NCBI GenBank assembly: GCA_035689345.1
Contig: DASSLR010000031.1
Coordinates: forward strand, 1 to 55,026
Length of the DNA stretch: 55,026 nt
Direction: 5' to 3'
DNA from: CF-118 sp035689345
Lineage (GTDB): Bacteria > Chloroflexota > Dormibacteria > Dormibacterales > Dormibacteraceae
Numbering within the stretch: position 1 is the stretch's first letter; each line of letters opens with the position of its first letter. Both the position numbers and the translations under genes were made by a program. Positions 40,235 through 47,443 of the stretch are shown piece after piece. Under the pieces are notes generated by a model. The model ran no database searches and was not told where the DNA came from. It saw only the letters and a program-made list of their open reading frames with translations.

Positions 40235-41254
40235 CTACGCCTCGACCAGGGCCCTCGTCTCGCCGAAGATCAGCTCGACGACGTCCTCATCGGCGAGGAA
40301 GGTGCGCGGGAAACCGAGCTGGAACCCGGCCGATTCATCGAGCTTGCGCAGCATGTCTTCGCCGAGATGCACGTTCAGCGCGCCGAGATTCTCCTCGAGC
40401 TGCTTCGCCGTGCGCGCCCCGAGGATCGGGATGATGTTCGCCTCCGACCGTTTCGCGAGGGCCCAGGCGATGCTGACCTGGGCGGCCGTCGCCTCGGTCT
40501 CGCGTGCGACCTCGGCTGTGACCGCGGCGGTGCGCGACGCTCGCTCGGACGGCGTGTGCTCGCCGTAGCGCCTGGGCTCGCTGTTCTTGCTTCCGTACTT
40601 GCCGGTGAGCACGCCGCCGTTGAGCACGCCCCAGGCCAGCACGGCCAGCCCGAGGTTAGACGCCATCGGCAGCAGCTCGCGCTCAGCGTCCCGACCCGAA
40701 ACGCTATAGGGGAGCTGGATCGCGCAGGGCACGGACCAGCCCCGCAGCTCGGCGATGGCGATGCCTCGGGAGATGACCCAGGCCGGCGTGTCCGAGATGC
40801 CGATCGCCAGGACCTTGCCCGCGGCCACCATGTCGTCGAGCGCTCGCATCACCTCGTCGATGGGAGTGATGCCGTCGTACATGTGCATCCACAGAAGGTC
40901 GACGCGGTCGGTGCGCATGCGGCGCAGGCTCTGCTCGACCGTCCGGACGAGGTTCTTGCGGTGGTTGCCGCCGGCGTTCGGGTCCTTGCGATCACTGGTC
41001 AGCGTGTACTTCGTGGCGAGCACGACGCGCTCGCGCCTCGTGCCGAGCAGCTCGCCGAGGAAGGTCTCGGACTCGCCGTCGGTGTAGTTGCTCGCGGTGT
41101 CGACGAAGTTGCCGCCGTGGTCGAGGTACAGGTCGAGCATGCGGCGAGACTCGTCCAGGGAGGCGCCCCAGCCCCATTTCTCGCCGAACGTCATCGTGCC
41201 GAGGGCCAGCTCGCTCACGCGCATCGCCGACCTGCCGAGCAATCGGAACTTCAT
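40235..41254 (-). CDS. Aldo/keto reductase
   Basis: A ~339-residue AKR: LALGTMTFGEKWGWG, FVDTASNYTDGESE (catalytic Asp and Tyr), VVLATKYTL (Lys) and LLWMHMYDGITP with the active-site His position, then a C-terminal NADPH region (ILGARTAKQLEENLGAL). Substrate unknown; YajO/IolS-like. ATG 41254 is preferred over GTG 41260 because TAGTCT (41262-41267, reverse) is 7 nt upstream of it. It diverges from the ArsR-type gene across a shared operator-like palindrome. Confidence 0.9.
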   Translation of the reverse strand: MKFRLLGRSAMRVSELALGTMTFGEKWGWGASLDESRRMLDLYLDHGGNFVDTASNYTDGESETFLGELLGTRRERVVLATKYTLTSDRKDPNAGGNHRKNLVRTVEQSLRRMRTDRVDLLWMHMYDGITPIDEVMRALDDMVAAGKVLAIGISDTPAWVISRGIAIAELRGWSVPCAIQLPYSVSGRDAERELLPMASNLGLAVLAWGVLNGGVLTGKYGSKNSEPRRYGEHTPSERASRTAAVTAEVARETEATAAQVSIAWALAKRSEANIIPILGARTAKQLEENLGALNVHLGEDMLRKLDESAGFQLGFPRTFLADEDVVELIFGETRALVEA

Positions 41255-41261
41255 GGGCACG

Positions 41262-41314
41262 AGACTACTGCAGTCAAATTAGTGGTGATACTTCGAAAAT
41301 TATTGAAGTAGGAT
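41262..41314. promoter_or_regulatory. Divergent promoter region with a 20-bp near-palindrome (ArsR-type operator candidate)
   Basis: The imperfect palindrome ACTTCGAAAA/TTATTGAAGT (41290-41309) matches in 8 of 10 pairs. Its last base is the first base of TAGGAT (41309-41314), the -10 box 6 nt before the ArsR-type gene. On the other strand TAGTCT (41262-41267) is the -10 box of the aldo/keto reductase. A dimeric regulator bound here would cover the forward promoter and could also affect the divergent gene. Confidence 0.5.
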
Positions 41315-41320
41315 GGGCGC

Positions 41321-42316
41321 GTGCAGCAGCGGCTCCGGCTGGAGCTAGACGCGTCGCCGGCCTACGAGTTCATCCTCTCCCTGGCGGCGGCCACAGCGGG
41401 CACGCTGAAGTGGCCCGCGCCACGCTCGCTGGTCAGAGAGGTCAAGGCGTGGCCGGCGGGCTGCGACATGGTGTGGACGCACCTGCTCACCGTGGCCTAC
41501 GACGCGACGCCTCCGCGCGACCCCTCGTCCTTCTTGAGGACGCTGCAGGCCATGCACCCACGCGAGCTGCGCCTGCGGCTGGTCGGGTACTACGTGCGCT
41601 ACTTCCGGCGCGCGACCGCGCCCGAAGTGATGGCGGCGGCCGTCACCGGCGACCGCGGCGCCATCCGCAAGTTCGTCGAGACGTCATATCCCGACGACGA
41701 ATACTGGCAACGCGCGCTGAAGGTGCTGCTCGAAGGCAGCGCGTGGGACATGCGCCGCAGCCTGGCCCGGCTGCTGCGCGACTGGCTGGACGTGTTCAAG
41801 GAATTCCACGACCCTCAGCCACTCGAGGGCGAGGTGGCGCAGCAGCGGCTGCGGGCGCGCGGCCGCCGGCCCGAGGACGTCGTCGCCGACGCGATGGAGT
41901 GCTACGACTTCGTGTACGAGCCCGGCATCGATTCGGTGCTGCTCATCCCGTCGCGGGTCATCTGGCCATACCTGCACGTGTTCGATCACCTCTCGACCCA
42001 GATCGTCTGCTACCCGATTCGGGCGTCCCGCGTGGTCGATCCGACCCGGCCGCCGAAAGAGCTGGTCGCGTTCGGCCAGGCCCTGGCCGACGACCGTCGC
42101 CTGCGCATCCTTCGCGTCCTGGCCGAAGGCGAGCTTCCGGCGCAGGAGCTGGCTTTGCGACTGGCCATGGGCCTCACGACCCTGCTCCACCATCTCGCCG
42201 TGCTACGCGAGGCGGGGCTGGTGAACGTGCGCGGCGAGCGGCGCAAGCTGTACCGGCTGCGCGCGGACCGGGTCGGCGCCATGAACACCCGGCTCGAACG
42301 GTTCCTCCGCAGCTAA
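41321..42316 (+). CDS. ArsR-type winged-helix regulator with N-terminal ligand-binding-like domain
   Basis: A 331-residue protein. The C-terminal ~90 residues are an ArsR/SmtB winged helix (ALADDRRLRILRVLAEGELPAQELALRLAM, LLHHLAVLREAGLVNVRGERRKLYRL). The N-terminal ~230 residues (DASPAYEFILSLAAA...) form a helical domain of the DUF5937 type, found ahead of HTH domains; I see no clustered metal-binding cysteines. It probably senses a small molecule or redox state. GTG 6 nt after TAGGAT. Its stop TAA forms the start of the globin gene's TAACAT box. Confidence 0.85.
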   Translation: MQQRLRLELDASPAYEFILSLAAATAGTLKWPAPRSLVREVKAWPAGCDMVWTHLLTVAYDATPPRDPSSFLRTLQAMHPRELRLRLVGYYVRYFRRATAPEVMAAAVTGDRGAIRKFVETSYPDDEYWQRALKVLLEGSAWDMRRSLARLLRDWLDVFKEFHDPQPLEGEVAQQRLRARGRRPEDVVADAMECYDFVYEPGIDSVLLIPSRVIWPYLHVFDHLSTQIVCYPIRASRVVDPTRPPKELVAFGQALADDRRLRILRVLAEGELPAQELALRLAMGLTTLLHHLAVLREAGLVNVRGERRKLYRLRADRVGAMNTRLERFLRS

Positions 42317-42325
42317 CATCGGCGC

Positions 42326-42823
42326 GTGCCGGCCAAGCGAAGCAGGGCGAAGCAGTCCATCTACGAGTTCGCCGGCGGCGAGGAGGCCTTCCTCAAGCTG
42401 GCCGCGGCCACGCACGAGCGGTGCCTCCAGGACCCCGAGCTCAACCATCCGTTCTCACAGACCTCGGACCCGAATCACCTGGAGCATCTCGCGGCGTACT
42501 GGGGCGAGGTGTTCGGCGGGCCGCCTCGCTACAGCGAGTCGCTCGGCGGCCAGTCGGCGATGCTGACCGTCCACGCGGGCCACGGGTCGGCGGCCGATTT
42601 TCCGCAGCGCTTCACCGCCTGCTTCATGCAGGGCGTCGACGACGCTGGCCTCCCGGCCGACAAGAAGCTCAGGACCGCGCTGCGGTCCTACATGGAGTGG
42701 GCGACGCGCATCGTCGACTCGTACGCGCCTCCCGGCGCGAGGGTGCCCGCCGGCCTGCCGCTGCCGAAGTGGAGCTGGAACGGGCTCGTAACCGCCAAAC
42801 GCAAGCAGGCGTTAGCCCGCTGA
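42326..42823 (+). CDS. Group II truncated hemoglobin
   Basis: A 165-residue 2-on-2 globin: IYEFAGGEEAFLKLAAATHERCL (helix A/B), HPFSQTSDPNHLEHLAAYWGEVFGGP with the proximal region, and HAGHGSAADFPQRFTACFMQ. Group II members bind O2 or NO and function in NO/peroxide defence or redox supply. The C-terminal PAGLPLPKWSWNG tail is typical for a subset. GTG 42326 is 6 nt after TAACAT (42314-42319). Its stop overlaps the AhpD-like start (TGATG), so the two proteins are made together. Confidence 0.9.
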   Translation: MPAKRSRAKQSIYEFAGGEEAFLKLAAATHERCLQDPELNHPFSQTSDPNHLEHLAAYWGEVFGGPPRYSESLGGQSAMLTVHAGHGSAADFPQRFTACFMQGVDDAGLPADKKLRTALRSYMEWATRIVDSYAPPGARVPAGLPLPKWSWNGLVTAKRKQALAR

Positions 42824-43407
42824 TGGCACCGCGCATCAAGATGGTCGCGGAGGGCGACGCCACCGGCCCGCTGGCCGAGATCTACGCCGCCAGCAAGGCT
42901 CGCAGCGTGGCCAAGGTGGTGCCCGACATCCTGCGCACGATGAGCCTGCGGCCGGATTTCCTGGCCGCGATCAACGACGCGTCGCGCCTGCACTTTTCGG
43001 ACGGGGCGTTGACGCGGGCGCAGCACGAGATGATCGCCTCCTACGTCTCGGCGCTGAACCGCTGCCGGTATTGACTCAGCTCCCATGCGTGGTTCCTGCA
43101 GTTGCAGGACGAGAGGTTCCGCCCGGTGGCTGACGCGTTGCGGGACGGAGACCTCGACGCCGCGCGGTTGGACAGGCCCGAGCGGCTGCTGCTCGACTTC
43201 GTGGGCACGATCACCACTGGCGCGTATCGCGTCACCGACGAGCAGGTGCAGGGGTTGCGAGACGTCGGGTGGAGCGACGAGCAGATCGCCGAGGCCGCTT
43301 ACGACGCGGCGCTGTTCAACCTCTTCGTCCGGCTCGCGGACACCTTCGGCATCGAGCCGCCGGCGGTGTACGAGCCGGACGGGATACCCAAGGCTGTCAC
43401 CCGCTAG
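42823..43407 (+). CDS. AhpD-like (carboxymuconolactone decarboxylase-fold) peroxidase, probable selenoprotein with Sec84 encoded by TGA
   Basis: The frame runs 195 codons from ATG to TAG with one internal TGA at 43072-43074. Read as selenocysteine, the product is 194 residues, the usual length of peroxidase-related CMD proteins. The AhpD proton-relay motif is complete: Glu69, then Cys81 twelve residues later, CRY-U84, LSS, His88 (E-x11-C-x2-U-x3-H). U84 replaces the second, peroxide-reacting cysteine. TGC to TGA differs by one base. The downstream part (WFLQLQDERF...) continues the family without a frame change. An alternative is a recent nonsense mutation or sequencing error. Coupled to the truncated globin. 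Confidence 0.8.
43094..43109 (+). promoter_or_regulatory. SECIS-like hairpin downstream of the in-frame TGA
   Basis: TCCTGC (43094-43099) and GCAGGA (43104-43109) form a perfect 6-bp stem with loop AGTT. The loop G is the second loop base and is followed by U, and it lies 29 nt from the first base of the TGA; bacterial SECIS elements have a G near the start of the apical loop about 16-37 nt from UGA. The hairpin falls inside coding sequence, as expected for bacteria. Confidence 0.6.
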
Positions 43408-43429
43408 ACGGGTGTAACCCGGTCAGCCC

Positions 43430-43651
43430 CCACCCGGAGTCGCTTCGCGACTCCGACCTCCCCCGCAGGCGGGGGAGGTGTAGCGCCGCCACCCTAGCCC
43501 TCCCCCGCAAGCGGGGGAGGTGTAGCGCCGCCACCCTAGACCTCCCCCGCAAGCGGGGGAGGTGTAAACGGACCCCCCCTAGCCCTCGCCCGCAAGCGGG
43601 GGAGGGAAAACGGCGCCGCCACCCTGGCTCTCCCCCGCAGGCGGGGGAGGG
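43430..43651. repeat. Tandem array of five palindromic units (period about 42 nt)
   Basis: Five hairpins of the type CCTCCCCCGC-AA-GCGGGGGAGG start near 43457, 43499, 43541, 43584 and 43630, so the steps are 42, 42, 43 and 46 nt. The intervening text is also repeated (GTGTAGCGCCGCCACCCTAG), so units are near-identical throughout. A separate hairpin GGAGTCGC-TTC-GCGACTCC precedes them at ~43437-43454. The array fills the space between two convergent genes (ends 43407 and 43655). No other gene fits in this stretch. Confidence 0.9.
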
Positions 43652-43654
43652 AAA

Positions 43655-45391
43655 CTAGGCCTTGGCCAGGTCGGTGTAGTCCTGCGCGATCCGGTCGTTG
43701 GTGGTTCCGTCCAGGATGCCCCCACCGAGTCCCCAGCTCTTGTTGTAGGACTGGGTGACCTGCGAGAGCACGTGCCCCTTGCTGTCGAGCGTGGCGAGGG
43801 TCGTGGTTCCCACAAGCGTCACTCCCACCAGCCTGGCAGCCTGGGTGCTGAATTTCGGCAGGAAGAGCGTGAGGCTGACCGACGTGAAGCTGTACGACTT
43901 CAAGACGATCTTGTTGCCGTCGGCACGGATCACGTCCGTGAACTCGCTCAGCGCATCTGGCGCGGCCCCAGCGGCGGCGAGGTTGAAATCATGCGCACGG
44001 CGGGCTTCGGACTCGATCATCAGGTCCAGGACCACGTCGTGGGCCATCTTCGTGGCCACCTGCTGGTTGATGGTCGGGTCGAAGTTGGTGACGTTGTCGC
44101 CAATCTTCACGGCCGGGATGTTGGGCAAGATCCACACGCGACTCGACCCGGGCTGAGGCCCGCCGCTCGCATTGGTGGGCAGTGAAGTCGCGGCGACCGA
44201 GAACGCCCACACGCCCGGGTCAGTGCCCGACCCGACGGTGAGTGTGACGGTCGGCAGCGAGCCGTCCGAAAGCTCCGCCGCGGGCGTCGGGTAGTGCGTC
44301 GCGATGTCCGACGACACCGGCACGCAGCCCACGCAGATCGCGGCCACGAAGAAGCCGGCCGGCGCGCGCCAGCTCATCTGGCGCAGGGCGCTGAGGAAGC
44401 GGAAGCCTTCGTCGAACGGCTCGAGCATCCGCGCCAGGGCGAAGCGGCCGGCGCACGCGATGACGAGGCTCGCGAGGATCGCGGTCTTGGTCCAGAACTC
44501 GAGGGTGGTCGGGCCGAGCAGCAGGACCGAAAGCAGGGCGACGATGACGCCGAAGACGAATCGCGAAGCCTGGCCGTCGGGCACGGTGCGCGGGTCGGGA
44601 ATCATGAACAGGGCGAAGATCAGCACCTCCGGCGAGGTGACCAGGATGGTCCAGAGCTCTGAGCCGCACATGGGCGTGGCGTGCCAGCTGGCGATCATGC
44701 AGTGGTCCGGCACGGGCGCGAGGGCCAGCGCGACGAACGCGGCGAACGCGGCCATGTAGCCGAGCTCGAGGCCCAGCAGCTTGAGCTCCCACCCGATCAG
44801 CAGGCCGCCGCCGATGAGAATGGCGTAGGTCACGTACATCCACGGGCCGAGCGGGATCCACCACAGGTCCTGGGGCTCGGTGAACTGCGGGCCGAGCGCG
44901 ACGAACGCGAGCACCAGGCCGAGGTTCGACGGGTTGAAGATGTGGCGGCCCTTGTAGCGGATCAGGTACTTCGACGCCATCGAGATGGCGACGACGCCGA
45001 TGAAGATCCAGATCCCGTGCAGGCTCCACCACTGGCCGTGCAGCGTCCCCGGCACGCGCAGGATGAACGCTGTGCTGTTGCCGGTCAGCAGCCCGCTCGC
45101 CGGCCAGAGGATGACCCTGTCCTTGAAGAAGGCCACCCCAAACTCGATCAGCGCTCCGACGGCGAGGCAGGTGAGGATCTGCGCGATGGAGAGGCGGAAG
45201 TCGAGGACCGTCTGGCCGAGGACCTGGAGTGTGAGGAGCACCGCGGCGACGTGCAGGCGGGGGTCGCGCAGGCTCGGCAGCAGCACCGGGTAGACGCGGC
45301 CGAATAGCCGCACGCTCGGCTTGCCGCGCGGCGCGCGCGGAGCTGGAGGGGCGTCGGCGGTGGGCGGAGGCGCTTCGCCTGTGGTCGCCAC
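43655..45391 (-). CDS. NqrB/RnfD-like multi-pass membrane protein with a C-terminal extracytoplasmic domain
   Basis: A 578-residue protein. Residues ~35-355 carry about nine to ten membrane helices with the NqrB/RnfD-like pattern LWPASGLLTGNSTAFILR and HIFNPSNLGLVLAF. Residues ~365-578 follow a last hydrophobic segment and read as an exported domain (VTLTVGSGTDPGVWAFSVAATS...). Stand-alone members (UnbU-like) occur without the other Rnf or Nqr subunits, as here. Flavin or quinone binding is possible but not shown. GTG 45391; the divergent lipoprotein gene shares its promoter region. Confidence 0.7.
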   Translation of the reverse strand: MATTGEAPPPTADAPPAPRAPRGKPSVRLFGRVYPVLLPSLRDPRLHVAAVLLTLQVLGQTVLDFRLSIAQILTCLAVGALIEFGVAFFKDRVILWPASGLLTGNSTAFILRVPGTLHGQWWSLHGIWIFIGVVAISMASKYLIRYKGRHIFNPSNLGLVLAFVALGPQFTEPQDLWWIPLGPWMYVTYAILIGGGLLIGWELKLLGLELGYMAAFAAFVALALAPVPDHCMIASWHATPMCGSELWTILVTSPEVLIFALFMIPDPRTVPDGQASRFVFGVIVALLSVLLLGPTTLEFWTKTAILASLVIACAGRFALARMLEPFDEGFRFLSALRQMSWRAPAGFFVAAICVGCVPVSSDIATHYPTPAAELSDGSLPTVTLTVGSGTDPGVWAFSVAATSLPTNASGGPQPGSSRVWILPNIPAVKIGDNVTNFDPTINQQVATKMAHDVVLDLMIESEARRAHDFNLAAAGAAPDALSEFTDVIRADGNKIVLKSYSFTSVSLTLFLPKFSTQAARLVGVTLVGTTTLATLDSKGHVLSQVTQSYNKSWGLGGGILDGTTNDRIAQDYTDLAKA

Positions 45392-45397
45392 GATTCG

Positions 45398-45425
45398 GTA
45401 ACGGCCATGTTATGCATGCCGTTAC
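45398..45425. promoter_or_regulatory. Perfect 8-bp inverted repeat between divergent genes
   Basis: GTAACGGC (45398-45405), 12 bases, then GCCGTTAC (45418-45425). It starts 6 bases upstream of the NqrB/RnfD-like gene GTG (45391) and ends 16 bases before the lipoprotein ATG (45442). The spacer contains TTATGC and its complement, usable as -10 boxes. A dimeric regulator bound here could control both genes. Confidence 0.5.
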
Positions 45426-45441
45426 AAAAGGCGAACACGCG

Positions 45442-46479
45442 ATGTCGAGATGGTTGCTCCTGGTGCTCGTCGGCGCGGTTCTCGCGCTCTCGGGTTGCGA
45501 TCTGCCCTTCGGCATCGGCTCGGCCACGACCCGCGCGCTCGAGACCGGCGTGGTCGCCTCGCTTTCCCAGCGCAGCTTCGAGATCAAGGGGACCTACACC
45601 CAGACCGTGGTCGCGCCGCCGCCTCCCGTGGTCAGCGGCGCGCGCGTCACGGCGCCTGCCGTCGGGACGAAATGGACTCTCGACCTCCAGGTCAGCAACC
45701 AGCCGCCCGGCCGCCGCGTGTCGGTGAGCGCGGGCAGCGTGAGGCTCAACGCGATAGTGCTGCCGTCGGTCGCGTACTTCAGCGGGCAGGATTTCCTGCT
45801 CCAGTTCCTGGGCGGCGACCCGCGGTCGCGGGATCTTGCGCGCGCAGCCGGCAACGGGTGGTGGAAGGGGCCGGCCGCGCTGGTGCCGCAGCTCGTCGAC
45901 TTCACGAGCGGCGTCGCGTTTCGCAACACCTTCCTGGGGTCGACGATCTCCTCACGTACCGATCACGTGTCGGTTGACGGCTCCGATGCCGTCGAGCTGT
46001 CCGGCCCGCGAGCGGACGTGTACATCGCGTCGGCGCCGCCGTACCAGCTCCTGCGCCTGGTGATCCACAAGCGCGTGACCATCGACGGCATCGGCGAGAG
46101 CGACCTGCACTACTCGAACTACGACAAGGACTTCGACCTCGCCCCGCCCACCGACGTGATCGACTTCTCTAACCTGTCGACGCTGCCGCCCATCTACACG
46201 GTGCTGTCGGTCGACACCTCGAGGTGCGGATCGCCGTGCGTGGTGTCGGCGCTGCTCAAGAACCTGGGTGGGCCAAAAGGCGCGAAGGCCGCGTCCACGG
46301 TGACGTTCACGCTCACGGATCCCGCGTCTGGCGCGGTGGCGGGTTCGTGCACCGCGACGGTCACGCCGGACGTCGCGTTCAACGCCACGACCACCGTGTC
46401 GTGCACGATCCCGCTCAGCGGCAAGGCGCCCAACGCGGCGGTGGTCACCGCCACGCCGGACAACCCGGGACGGGCCTAG
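45442..46479 (+). CDS. Lipoprotein, LppX/LprAFG-like
   Basis: A ~345-residue secreted protein. The signal sequence ends in a lipobox, LALSGC, with the lipidated cysteine near residue 19. Residues ~30-250 resemble LppX/LprF/G-type lipid-carrier lipoproteins (FEIKGTYTQTV, WTLDLQVS, YFSGQDFLLQFL, YQLLRLVIHK). The last ~90 residues are a beta-sandwich-like add-on (SALLKNLGGPKGAKAASTVTFTLTD). ATG 45442 is chosen because it gives the tightest signal peptide; ATG 45412 lies inside the inverted-repeat region. Confidence 0.72.
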   Translation: MSRWLLLVLVGAVLALSGCDLPFGIGSATTRALETGVVASLSQRSFEIKGTYTQTVVAPPPPVVSGARVTAPAVGTKWTLDLQVSNQPPGRRVSVSAGSVRLNAIVLPSVAYFSGQDFLLQFLGGDPRSRDLARAAGNGWWKGPAALVPQLVDFTSGVAFRNTFLGSTISSRTDHVSVDGSDAVELSGPRADVYIASAPPYQLLRLVIHKRVTIDGIGESDLHYSNYDKDFDLAPPTDVIDFSNLSTLPPIYTVLSVDTSRCGSPCVVSALLKNLGGPKGAKAASTVTFTLTDPASGAVAGSCTATVTPDVAFNATTTVSCTIPLSGKAPNAAVVTATPDNPGRA

Positions 46480-46940
46480 CCCAAACCCACCGCGGCGTCG
46501 ATCCAGCGCCGCGCGACGTCGTGGAGATCCGCGTAGGCCGACCACGTGGAGCGAGCCCAGCGGTCCAGGGCCGCGACGTAGTCGGCCGTGGTCGCGGCAG
46601 GCGCGACGCCGGCGATGGTCAGCGCCCCGCGACGCTCCGGCAGCGCGGGTTTCTGGAGCCTCGGGCCCGCATCAAGCCAGCGCTGCAGCTGGCGCAGTCC
46701 CCACTCGCCGCCGCCTCTCTCGACCGCCCAGCCCACGCCGGCGAGATGGGCGGCAAGGGACTTGGCTGAGACGCAATAGCGGTCGGGGTGCTGGAGGCAG
46801 TAGACGTCGACTGTGAGCCGGGTCGACGCGTAGCCCGGCGCGAGCTCGGACATCTCGCGCGCGCGAAACTCGTCGAACAGCGCCTGGCATCCTTCGGCGC
46901 CGCCGGCGATGCGCAGCCCGCAGCCGCCGCACTCCTCCAT
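46476..46940 (-). CDS. DUF5946-family protein
   Basis: A 154-residue protein. ECGGCGLRIAGGAEGCQALFDEF at the N-terminus has a CxxC and a third cysteine, and VDVYCLQHPDRYCVSAKSLAAHLAG near residue 45 is the family's conserved core. The rest (LALDRWARSTWSAY-like end) is helical. A metal site made of Cys and His is likely; the function is unknown. It follows the nitroreductase-like gene by 11 nt on the same strand and ends 4 bases into the convergent lipoprotein gene. Confidence 0.72.
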   Translation of the reverse strand: MEECGGCGLRIAGGAEGCQALFDEFRAREMSELAPGYASTRLTVDVYCLQHPDRYCVSAKSLAAHLAGVGWAVERGGGEWGLRQLQRWLDAGPRLQKPALPERRGALTIAGVAPAATTADYVAALDRWARSTWSAYADLHDVARRWIDAAVGLG

Positions 46941-46951
46941 CGCGGAGGAGG

Positions 46952-47443
46952 TTATTCGGCCGGCGTCAGGCGCAGGACGGGGATCTCGCGGTCGGTCTTC
47001 TTCGGATAGCCGCCGTACGTCTTGCCGACCGCCGCCACACGTGAGTAAGCGTCTTCGCGCTCCTTGCCCTGCAGCTCCTCGACGTGGACGCGAAAGCGCT
47101 TGCCCGCGACCTGCAGCCACACCCTGTCCGGGTTCCTGGCGATGTTGAAGAACCAGTGCGGGTGCCTCTTAGCGCCGCCGTTGGACGCGATGAGGAGCCA
47201 CCTGTCCTGGCCATCCGGAAAGACCCCGAGCACGTGCTTGTGCTCCTGGCCGGTTCTGGAGCCGATGGTGGTCACCACGCCGGCCGGGAAGCCCATGAAC
47301 TGCGCCTGCCTGGTCGCTGTGGGATCTTCCATGCGCCTGATCTCGCGGTTGAACCAGGGCTTCGTCAATGTCAGAAACAGCCGTCCGCTGGGCATCCAGG
47401 CGCCGTGTGTGCCGGCGGGCGGGATGCGAAGCGGCTCGGTCAC
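46952..47443 (-). CDS. Deazaflavin (F420)-dependent nitroreductase family protein
   Basis: A 163-residue split-barrel protein of the DDN family (PF04075): TTIGSRTGQEHKHVLGVF near residue 60, WLLIASNGGAKRHPHWFFNIARNP near residue 85, and VHVEELQGKEREDAYSRVAA. Family members reduce quinones or nitro compounds with F420H2. The LNREI-like membrane-associated N-terminus is present. Its presence is one hint that the organism makes F420. GTG overlaps the corA stop (GTGA). Confidence 0.88.
   Translation of the reverse strand: MTEPLRIPPAGTHGAWMPSGRLFLTLTKPWFNREIRRMEDPTATRQAQFMGFPAGVVTTIGSRTGQEHKHVLGVFPDGQDRWLLIASNGGAKRHPHWFFNIARNPDRVWLQVAGKRFRVHVEELQGKEREDAYSRVAAVGKTYGGYPKKTDREIPVLRLTPAE

Noticed and set aside
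41321..42316. Arsenic-responsive ArsR linked to arsC
   Set aside because: The regulator lacks an obvious metal-binding cysteine cluster, has a large unrelated N-terminal domain, and arsC is 10 kb away in a different unit.
43102..43407. Independent 101-codon gene starting with TTG after the TGA
   Set aside because: It would begin inside the CMD fold, without the catalytic motif or a ribosome site. The upstream half is in the same frame and completes the fold, so a single recoded gene fits better.
43430..43651. CRISPR array
   Set aside because: Units are 42 nt and palindromic, but the intervening sequences are repeats of each other rather than unique spacers, and no cas gene is present.
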